Of a stretch of DNA of 6,650 nt, positions 1-5,310 are shown in pieces. Source of the DNA: Lentisphaerota bacterium (GTDB lineage Bacteria > Verrucomicrobiota > Kiritimatiellia > JAAZAB01); the NCBI GenBank assembly GCA_016182435.1, contig JACPGN010000142.1:1-6650 (forward strand). The letters are read 5' to 3'. The notes under the pieces were generated by a model. It saw only the letters and a program-made list of their open reading frames with translations, was not told where the DNA came from and made no database searches. Made by a program: the position numbers and the translations under genes. The stretch's first letter is position 1. Each line of letters starts with the position of its first letter.

Positions 1-8
1 GAGTTGCC

Positions 9-971
9 ATGGACAAGACAGAAACAGAAATCATCCTGGACTGCGACCGGCTGCGGGAACTGCTGCCGCACCGGTTCCCCCTGCTCATGCTCGACCGCGT
101 CCGGCTGATTCCCGCCGAAAAGCGGGCGCTGGGACTTAAGAACGCCACGTTCAACGAACCCTATTTCCAGGGCCACTTCCCCGGCAATCCCATCCTGCCG
201 GGCGTGCTGATTCTGGAGGCGATGGTTCAGACCGGCGGCGTAGCCATTCGCCAGTTCCTGGATATCCAGACTGATGTTGCCTTCCTGCTAACGCTGGACA
301 AGATCAAGTTCCGCAAGCCCGTTTTTCCCGGCGACCGCCTGATGACCGATGTCACGCTGGAGCGTTTCCGCAACGGGGTGGCCAAGTTCGTGGCCACGGC
401 CTCGGTCCGCGATCAGCAGGTCTGCGAGGCCCGGTTTACCGTAGGGTTAAGCGCCAATGCCCCCGAGCGCATCCGGGTGACCGAATTTGCTCCGCCGTCC
501 GGCATTGCCGGAGCCCCCCTGCCAGCCGCGCCGATCAATACAATTAACGGGGTCATGAATATTATTCCGCACCGTTACCCTTTTATCCTGGTGGACGCCA
601 TTTACTTCCAGAACGACAAACATATCATCGGGCTCAAGAACGTCACGGCCAACGAGCCATTCTTTAATGGCCATTTTCCAAAATACCCAATCATGCCGGG
701 AACTCTTCTGGTGGAGGCCATTGCCCAGGTCGGCGCCGTATTCATTCTCGGCAAACCGCAGAACCAGGGCCGCTTGGCCTATTTCACGGCCGTGGAACTT
801 GCGCGGTTTCGTCGGCCGGTCCGGCCGGGCGACCAGCTCCTGATTGACGTCCGCGAGACGGCGGTCCGTCCGCGGGTCGGCAAGGCTACCGGCCTGGTTT
901 TTGTCGGCCAGCACCTGGCCGCAGAAGCGCGCATTTCTTTTGTCCTCGTGGACCGGCCGGCGCCGGCCTGA
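9..971 (+). CDS. fabZ: Tandem FabZ-FabZ 3-hydroxyacyl-ACP dehydratase
   Basis: FabZ removes water from (3R)-hydroxyacyl-ACP to give trans-2-enoyl-ACP in cytoplasmic fatty-acid elongation. This 320-residue chain holds two complete FabZ hot-dog domains, about residues 8-150 and 178-318, joined by a Pro/Ala-rich linker; ordinary FabZ has a single domain of about 140-160 residues. Each half has the family signature: PHRFP (20-24) and PHRYP (187-191), then NEPYFQGHFP (49-58) and NEPFFNGHFP (215-224). The expected catalytic pair is present in both: His56/Glu70 and His222/Glu236, each 14 residues apart. The halves look only about 40-45% identical in the core by eye, so the duplication is old. Hot-dog enzymes work as dimers, so one chain could form a pseudo-dimer. 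The start is the ATG 8 bases into the window, so an upstream ribosome site or operon partner (often lpx genes) cannot be seen. The LolA-like gene follows after 3 bp, probably on the same transcript. Family assignment is secure; what the second domain does is inference. Confidence 0.93.
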   Translation: MDKTETEIILDCDRLRELLPHRFPLLMLDRVRLIPAEKRALGLKNATFNEPYFQGHFPGNPILPGVLILEAMVQTGGVAIRQFLDIQTDVAFLLTLDKIKFRKPVFPGDRLMTDVTLERFRNGVAKFVATASVRDQQVCEARFTVGLSANAPERIRVTEFAPPSGIAGAPLPAAPINTINGVMNIIPHRYPFILVDAIYFQNDKHIIGLKNVTANEPFFNGHFPKYPIMPGTLLVEAIAQVGAVFILGKPQNQGRLAYFTAVELARFRRPVRPGDQLLIDVRETAVRPRVGKATGLVFVGQHLAAEARISFVLVDRPAPA

Positions 972-974
972 AAT

Positions 975-1802
975 ATGGATGTTTTATTTAAATCGCCTTG
1001 TGCCATTTGTGCTTCCCTGGCCGAGCTCGGGCAGGCTTTGTGGCTAATCCCTGTTCGTATTAGCGTTCTTTGCCTGGCGCTCCTCGCGGCCCCCGCCGGT
1101 CTTTTTGCCGTTTCAACGAATACGGCTGCCGCGGCGGCGCCTCCGGCTTTGCCCCAAGCCACCGAGGTGCTCGAACGCGTGCGCGCCAACTTGCCCAGGG
1201 AGACCATTCAGTTTCAGGGCGAGCTGCTCTGCGGCGCGCACCGCGGCAAACTGGACCGCGTGGCTTACTTGGATGCGCAACTCCAACTGGGCCAGGCGCC
1301 GGAGACGGCTAACTGGACCCTGCGCGACTCCTTCGGCAGCCCGGCGGAGCAGTTAACGCTCGTGCACCAGAGCGACGGCGCCTGGCGCCGGGACTATGCC
1401 AAAGGCCGGGAACTCCAGAGCGCGCCGGCGCCCGCGCCCGAGAGCTTCGTTGCCGGCAGCGACCTGACCTGGAATGACCTCAGCCTGGCTTTCCTCTGGT
1501 GGACTAACGGCGTTATTTCCGGCCGCGAACGCTTGCTGGAGCGCGATTGCCTGGTGCTCGAATTCACCTCGCCGCCGGCCAAGCGCCCGACCAGGGTCTG
1601 GATTGACGAAGCGCTGTTGCTGCTGATCAAGATCGAGGAATATGACCCGCAACAAACCCTGCGGCGGCGCCTGGCCGTGCGCACGTTCAAAAAAATCGGG
1701 GAAACCTGGCTGATCAAGGACCTGGATATCCGCAGCTTTCCCGGCAACCATCGCACCCTCATCCGGCTCAACGAGCTGACCGCGCTGACCAGCGAAAATT
1801 AG
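975..1802 (+). CDS. LolA-like outer-membrane lipoprotein-sorting protein
   Basis: This is probably a periplasmic LolA-like lipid or lipoprotein carrier of the broad outer-membrane lipoprotein-sorting family. A hydrophobic segment at residues 29-45 ends in GLFA, a plausible signal-peptidase site, followed by an Ala/Pro-rich stretch to residue 60. The mature part (about 61-275) alternates strand-like segments: QFQGELLCG (79-87), GSDLTWNDLSLAFLWW (161-176), RVWIDEALLLLIKIEEYD (207-224) and LAVRTFKKIGETWLIKDLDI (233-252). GSDLTWNDLS followed by an acid-rich 'WID...LL.KIE.YD' block is what I recall of the family; it is not canonical E. coli LolA. The gene lies 3 bp after the fabZ stop with no good Shine-Dalgarno. 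The first 22 residues are unusual: they precede the signal-like segment and appear to come from an intergenic repeat (998-1043). The only later in-frame start before the hydrophobic core is TTG at 1038, itself inside that repeat. The start is therefore uncertain. The cargo is unknown. Confidence 0.75.
   Translation: MDVLFKSPCAICASLAELGQALWLIPVRISVLCLALLAAPAGLFAVSTNTAAAAAPPALPQATEVLERVRANLPRETIQFQGELLCGAHRGKLDRVAYLDAQLQLGQAPETANWTLRDSFGSPAEQLTLVHQSDGAWRRDYAKGRELQSAPAPAPESFVAGSDLTWNDLSLAFLWWTNGVISGRERLLERDCLVLEFTSPPAKRPTRVWIDEALLLLIKIEEYDPQQTLRRRLAVRTFKKIGETWLIKDLDIRSFPGNHRTLIRLNELTALTSEN
998..1043. repeat. Split copy of the TTGTGC/TTGTGG short repeat
   Basis: Cores TTGTGC (998-1003), TTGTGC (1007-1012) and TTGTGG (1038-1043) match the order seen in the copy at 5256-5280. 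The first two cores are 9 bp apart in both copies. The second and third are 31 bp apart here and 10 bp there, a difference of exactly 21 bp that contains the palindrome at 1016-1035. Read in the ORF frame, this copy gives CAICAS, seven extra residues, then LW; the other gives CAYCASLW. This is direct comparison of two short copies. That they belong to one dispersed family is inference. Confidence 0.5.
1016..1035. repeat. Near-perfect 20-bp palindrome
   Basis: CCTGGCCGAGCTCGGGCAGG reads the same on both strands except for one mismatched pair (positions 5 and 16), so 9 of 10 pairs match. As RNA it could fold into an 8-bp stem with one G-G mismatch and an AGCT loop. It has no following T-run, so it does not look like an intrinsic terminator. 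It sits just upstream of the alternative TTG start at 1038 and inside the split repeat, so it could influence translation of the LolA-like gene or simply be an inserted palindromic unit. Confidence 0.6.
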
Positions 1803-1861
1803 CTTGACCTCCCCTCAGGCGGCTTAATACTCTCTTAGCGTCTGTAAAAAAAACCCTAATT

Positions 1862-1868
1862 AAGGAAG
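1862..1868 (+). promoter_or_regulatory. Shine-Dalgarno site of the barrel gene
   Basis: AAGGAAG ends 6 bases before the ATG at 1875, an ideal distance, and fixes the start of the outer-membrane barrel gene. It is the only clear ribosome binding site for any + strand gene in the window; the other starts look translationally coupled or uncertain. Confidence 0.75.
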
Positions 1869-1874
1869 CATCCC

Positions 1875-2387
1875 ATGAAAAAAATCGGACTTTTAGCTTT
1901 GCTGACCGCGGCCATAACCGGTTTTGGCGCCACGATACCAATGGACACCCTGGAACTGCGCTTAGGCGGCCAAATGCGTTTCAGCAACGCCCAAGGCAAA
2001 ACGGATTGGCTCCTCGAAAGCGGCCTGGGCTATTTTGTTTTTGACAACATTGAATTTGGCGGCATTACCGACTTCGGCTATGACGGCGATGATCCTGGTT
2101 TGGGGCTGGGCGGTTTCGGCGAGGTGAACCTGGACCTGGATTCATTCGTTGTGCCCTATGCGGGGATGCGCTTGCAGTATAATTTCGGCGGGTATTACCG
2201 CAGCATCGCGGAACACAATTATCTTCTTTCGGAATACACCGGCGGTTTGAAATTCTTTGTTTCGCCCACCGTGGCCATTTACACGGAGCTGTATTTCGAC
2301 CTGGCCAGCGAGGAAGCTTTCGTGCGCGACGGCGAGGCTAAGAACACCGATGCCGGACTTAAGGCCGGCGTGCGCGCTTATTTCTAA
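1875..2387 (+). CDS. Small outer-membrane beta-barrel protein
   Basis: This is probably an eight-stranded outer-membrane barrel of the OmpX/OmpA-transmembrane size class; its specific role is unknown. The protein is 170 residues. A typical signal peptide covers about 1-19: Lys2-Lys3, a hydrophobic core, then GFGA as a likely cleavage site. The mature part shows alternating amphipathic, aromatic- and Gly-rich strands such as LELRLGGQMRF (26-36), FVVPYAGMRLQYNF (91-104), YTGGLKFFVSPTVAIYTELYFD (in 121-142) and AGLKAGVRAYF (160-170). It ends in Phe170, the usual C-terminal aromatic signal recognised by the BAM complex. Acidic Gly/Asp stretches (70-78, 145-158) look like surface loops or turns. 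The ATG at 1875 has a good ribosome site. The 72 bp upstream contains no clear terminator, and the gene may have its own promoter or read through from the LolA-like gene. Barrel identity rests on overall pattern, not on a specific family motif. Confidence 0.75.
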   Translation: MKKIGLLALLTAAITGFGATIPMDTLELRLGGQMRFSNAQGKTDWLLESGLGYFVFDNIEFGGITDFGYDGDDPGLGLGGFGEVNLDLDSFVVPYAGMRLQYNFGGYYRSIAEHNYLLSEYTGGLKFFVSPTVAIYTELYFDLASEEAFVRDGEAKNTDAGLKAGVRAYF

Positions 2388-2418
2388 GACTGGCTATGCC
2401 CGCAACCCAAAGAAATTA

Positions 2419-2495
2419 ACCACTGATTACACTGATAACACGGATGGAAAAAGCCGACCCAATTCCATATCAGTGCTATCCGTGTCATCCGTGGT
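2419..2495. repeat. Imperfect inverted repeat of 9-bp units
   Basis: The left arm (2419-2445) is three 9-bp units: ACCACTGAT, TACACTGAT, AACACGGAT. The right arm (2469-2495), read on the opposite strand, is ACCACGGAT, GACACGGAT, AGCACTGAT. The arms match at 22 of 27 positions, around a 23-bp loop. Both arms therefore carry a 9-bp periodicity (consensus roughly RACACKGAT) besides being inverted to each other. I recall very similar CCACGGAT/ACACGGAT units in intergenic DNA of many environmental bacteria; their function is not established as far as I know. The repeat fills the gap between the barrel gene and the YqaA-type gene. A spurious frame through it reads as TTDYTDNTDG and SVLSVSSVV, a peptide pattern commonly seen in mis-called proteins. 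Confidence 0.8.
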
Positions 2496-2504
2496 AAAAA
2501 AATC

Positions 2505-2526
2505 TTTGCTTATGTTTTGCTTATGT
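2505..2526. repeat. 11-bp tandem duplication
   Basis: TTTGCTTATGT occurs twice back to back (2505-2515 and 2516-2526), followed by a partly similar TTTCTTGG. It lies between the inverted repeat and the YqaA-type start, where a ribosome site would be expected, and contains none. It is probably a slippage product in AT-rich intergenic DNA. Confidence 0.7.
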
Positions 2527-2539
2527 TTTCTTGGTTTTT

Positions 2540-3178
2540 ATGATGGTTCCTGATGCTTCAGGTACTACCGCCTGGTACCGCGCGCCATTTGTCTGGCTGA
2601 AAAGGTTGTATCAGTGGGTCCTGCACTGGGCCGATACGCCTTACGGCGCGCCCGCGCTTTTTCTGCTGGCTTTCGCCGAATCATCATTCTTCCCGATCCC
2701 GCCGGATGTGCTCTTAATCGCCCTGGCGCTCTCCTTGCCGCGCCGGAGCCTGTGGTTCGCCGGCATCTGCTCGGCAGGCTCGGTGTTGGGCGGCATGGCC
2801 GGCTACGCCATCGGCTATTTTTTCTGGGAAGCCGTAGGCCAGCCGATTATTAATTTCTATCACGCCCAGGCGGCCTTCGCCAAGGTGCAAGGCTATTACC
2901 AGCAAGACGCCTTTCTCTATGTCTTCATGGCGGCCTTCACCCCTATTCCTTACAAGGTCTTCACCATCGCCGGCGGGATCTGTCAAATCCGGCTCTGGCA
3001 GGACCTGGTGCTGGCCTCGCTTATTGGCCGCTCGCTGCGCTTCTTCCTGGTCGCCGGCTTGTTCTTCTGGTTCGGCCCGCCGATCAAGCACTTCATTGAT
3101 CGCTATTTCGAGCTGTTGACCATCGTTTTCGGAGTCCTGCTCCTCGGCGGCTTCATCGCCATCAAATATCTGCACTGA
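2540..3178 (+). CDS. YqaA-type DedA/VTT-domain membrane protein
   Basis: This is an inner-membrane protein of the DedA/VTT superfamily, YqaA-like branch. Characterised DedA members move lipid carriers such as undecaprenyl phosphate across the membrane; the substrate of the YqaA branch is not settled to my knowledge. From the ATG at 2540 it is 212 residues. After a non-conserved N-terminus, RLYQWVLHWADTPYG (22-36) matches the usual family start. Next come a hairpin-like hydrophobic segment with AFAESSFFPIPPDVLLIAL (44-62, acidic Glu47 and Asp56), a helix at about 73-97, the signature FTPIPYKVFTIAGG (133-146), a helix at about 155-178 with Arg164 and Arg167, and a last helix at about 191-209. 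The start is uncertain: TTG 2531, ATG 2540 and ATG 2543 are in frame and none has a clear ribosome site. The first 20 or so residues look like extra sequence read from the intergenic region. The stop overlaps the start of the next gene by one base (TGATG). Confidence 0.88.
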   Translation: MMVPDASGTTAWYRAPFVWLKRLYQWVLHWADTPYGAPALFLLAFAESSFFPIPPDVLLIALALSLPRRSLWFAGICSAGSVLGGMAGYAIGYFFWEAVGQPIINFYHAQAAFAKVQGYYQQDAFLYVFMAAFTPIPYKVFTIAGGICQIRLWQDLVLASLIGRSLRFFLVAGLFFWFGPPIKHFIDRYFELLTIVFGVLLLGGFIAIKYLH

Positions 3179-5310
3179 TGGACTACTACGTTTCAACCCA
3201 GGGAGATGATGGCTGGTCGGGGCGGTTGCCGGAGCCGAATGCCGCCAAGACGGACGGACCGCTGGCGACGTTGCTCGGAGCGCGCAATCGCCTGCGCGCC
3301 CTGACGGCGCCGCCGCGCTATTACGACGCGGAGTGGACGCCGCAGGGTGTCAAATATCCGATCACCGTTCATATTCGCGGCGGACGCTATCGGTTGCCGG
3401 AACCGCTTCTTTTCGAGCCGGAAGACTATTGTCCCGTCACCTACACGGCCTATGCGGGTGAAAAACCGATTCTGGACGGCGGGAAACCGATCGCGGGCTG
3501 GCGTAGCGAGCGGGTCAACGGCATCAGCGCCTGGGTGGTTGACTTGCCCGAGGTGGCGGCGGGCAAGTGGTATTTCCGCTCCCTGTTCGTCAACGGCCAG
3601 CGGCGTTTGCGGCCGCGGCTGCCCAAAAGCGATTTCTATCGCATCGAAAGCGTACCGCGCATACCGCCCGCCACGCACTTGATGGACGGCAGCGACGCGT
3701 TCGTGTGCGGGCCCGACCAGATCCGCGCCTGGAAGAACCTCGCCGATGTCGAGGCGGTCGTGCTGCATCTGTGGGTGGACGAGCACATGCCGATCGTGGC
3801 GTTCGACGAAGCGACCCGGCTGGTGAAATGCTCCCGGCGCAGTGTCTTCCTGCTCGCAAAAGACAACAGGTATTATGTGGAAAACGTGTTCGAAGCGCTG
3901 ACCGAGCCGGGCGAATGGTATCTCGACCGCGCGACCGGCCGGCTCGCCTATATCCCGATGCCGGGCGAGGCTCCGGATACGGCGGAAGTCGTGGCCCCGC
4001 GGCTCACCCAGTTGCTGCGGCTGGCAGGACGCCCTGATGAAGGCCGGTATGTTCAGTGCCTCCGGTTTCGCGGGCTGACGTTCCAGCACACCGATGCGGT
4101 CCTGCCGCGCGGGGGCTTCGATCCCGATTCGATGGGCCTCCATGACCTGCCGGGGCGGGATTTCGATGCGGCCAACGCCGACTACGCCTCCAGCCCGCAG
4201 TCGGCGCACCACATACCCGGCGTGATTTCTTTCGAAGGCGCCCGCGGCTGCGCGATCGAGGATTGCGTTATCGAGCACATCGGCTGGTATGCGGTGGAGT
4301 TGGCCGATGGCTCAAACGCCAATCGCGTCGTCGGCAACGAGATGGCCGACCTCGGTTGTGGCGGCGTGAAGCTGAACGGCTCGAACGCGCGGGGCCCGCG
4401 CGAGCGCCGCACGGGGGACAACCTCGTCACGGATAATCACATTCATCACGCCGGTCGGGTGTTTCATCAAGGGGTCGGCGTGTTCAGCAGGCATTCGTCC
4501 GGCAATGTCATTGCGCATAATCACATTCACGACTTCCATTACAGCGGCATCTCGGTCGGCTGGGTCTGGGGGTTCGCCGACAATGTCTCGAAGAACAACC
4601 GCGTCGAGAAAAATAACATCCATCATCTCGGCTTCGGCTGGGTGGTTGACATGGCCGCCATTTACCTGTTGGGCATCCAACCCGGCACGGTCGTTCGCGG
4701 CAATTACATCCACGACCTCGATAGCGCCGAGGCGATTTACACGGATGAGGGCAGTTCGTACATCGTGATCGAAAACAACCTCTGCCACGACACCAACGAA
4801 CATGTGTTTCATCAGCATTTCGGACATGAAAACATTTTGCGCAACAATATCTTCGCGTTTGGAAAGGCGGGGGTGGTGTCGCTCGCCCGCGCGGATGCGA
4901 CGCCCGCGTTCACCTTCGAGCGGAACATCCTCGTGGGCGACGGCCAGCCCCTCTACGTGGACGGCTACGGGCACACGCTGGAAACACCCAATCCCGCGAT
5001 AGACTTGAATGTGCTCTGGGATGTTTCCGGCCACCCCATCGTCGGCCGCGCCGCGGGCGCGCGGGATGTGGATCTGGCGCAATGGCGGACGGTCGGCAAC
5101 GACCTTCACAGCGTTGTCGCCGACCCGCTCTTTCGCGATCTGGCGAAGCGCGATTTCACGCTCGCGCCCGACAGTCCCGCGCTGCGACTCGGCTTCAAAC
5201 CCATTGATGTTTCCGATGTCGGCCCGCGCCCACCCGAAAAACGGCCATCTCTTTTTTGTGCTTATTGTGCATCTTTGTGGCAACTTTTAAATTTCTTTCC
5301 AGGCCCTTAG
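3178..5310 (+). CDS. GH141-like right-handed parallel beta-helix protein
   Basis: This is probably a polysaccharide-active enzyme of the pectate-lyase-like beta-helix fold. Domains in order: YYVSTQGDDGWSG (3-15), a standard N-terminal motif; an edge beta-helix region with YPITVHIRGGRYRL (60-73) and YTAYAGEKPILDG (89-101); an insertion at about 130-275 (SLFVNGQRRLRPRLP, VLHLWVDEHMPI, RYYVENVFEALTEPGEWYLD) that resembles the GH141-type insertion domain; then helix coils at about 285-610. The coils repeat an N-x-I-H element (NHIHHAG 420, NHIHDFH 449, NNIHHLG 479, NYIHDLD 509, NNLCHDT 533) at about 24-30 residue spacing. IYTDEGSS (520-527) is a conserved acidic stretch and a candidate active-site region. 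GH141 includes alpha-L-fucosidase and xylanase activities, so the substrate is open. There is no signal peptide. The start shares one base with the YqaA stop and has no ribosome site, suggesting translational coupling. The conserved protein seems to end near residue 684 (DVGPRP, base 5229); the last 26 residues come from an intergenic repeat. Confidence 0.8.
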   Translation: MDYYVSTQGDDGWSGRLPEPNAAKTDGPLATLLGARNRLRALTAPPRYYDAEWTPQGVKYPITVHIRGGRYRLPEPLLFEPEDYCPVTYTAYAGEKPILDGGKPIAGWRSERVNGISAWVVDLPEVAAGKWYFRSLFVNGQRRLRPRLPKSDFYRIESVPRIPPATHLMDGSDAFVCGPDQIRAWKNLADVEAVVLHLWVDEHMPIVAFDEATRLVKCSRRSVFLLAKDNRYYVENVFEALTEPGEWYLDRATGRLAYIPMPGEAPDTAEVVAPRLTQLLRLAGRPDEGRYVQCLRFRGLTFQHTDAVLPRGGFDPDSMGLHDLPGRDFDAANADYASSPQSAHHIPGVISFEGARGCAIEDCVIEHIGWYAVELADGSNANRVVGNEMADLGCGGVKLNGSNARGPRERRTGDNLVTDNHIHHAGRVFHQGVGVFSRHSSGNVIAHNHIHDFHYSGISVGWVWGFADNVSKNNRVEKNNIHHLGFGWVVDMAAIYLLGIQPGTVVRGNYIHDLDSAEAIYTDEGSSYIVIENNLCHDTNEHVFHQHFGHENILRNNIFAFGKAGVVSLARADATPAFTFERNILVGDGQPLYVDGYGHTLETPNPAIDLNVLWDVSGHPIVGRAAGARDVDLAQWRTVGNDLHSVVADPLFRDLAKRDFTLAPDSPALRLGFKPIDVSDVGPRPPEKRPSLFCAYCASLWQLLNFFPGP

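Noticed and set aside
955..968. Perfect 14-bp palindrome GGCCGGCGCCGGCC just before the fabZ stop codon, considered as a terminator
   Set aside because: It encodes the last fabZ codons, has no T-run after it, and such GC palindromes arise easily in Arg/Pro/Ala codons; the next gene begins 3 bp after the stop.
1804..1830. Promoter-like TTGACC followed by TAATAC upstream of the barrel gene
   Set aside because: Spacing is only 15 bp and the -10 match is poor (3 of 6). A promoter here is reasonable, but this exact call is not supported.
2419..2502. Inverted repeat considered as an intrinsic terminator for the barrel gene
   Set aside because: The downstream arm is followed by an A-run, not a T-run, on the + strand. 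On the - strand only a weak, interrupted T-rich stretch follows, and the stem has five mismatches.
2257..2553. 98-residue open frame running out of the barrel gene through the inverted repeat
   Set aside because: Its first part overlaps the barrel gene in another frame and its second part is translation of the 9-bp repeat (TTDYTDNTDG, SVLSVSSVV); no ribosome site or family resemblance.
3193..4278. 361-residue open frame on the - strand inside the beta-helix gene
   Set aside because: The + strand frame has clear family motifs along its whole length; long antisense frames are expected in GC-rich coding DNA.
4432..4860. Regularly spaced repeated sequence considered as a CRISPR-like or DNA repeat array
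   Set aside because: The repetition is at the protein level (N-x-I-H beta-helix coils every 24-30 residues) and the DNA differs between units.
4312..5283. 323-residue open frame on the - strand inside the beta-helix gene
   Set aside because: Antisense to the conserved N-x-I-H coils; its sequence reads as a repeated mirror of them and shows no family motif.
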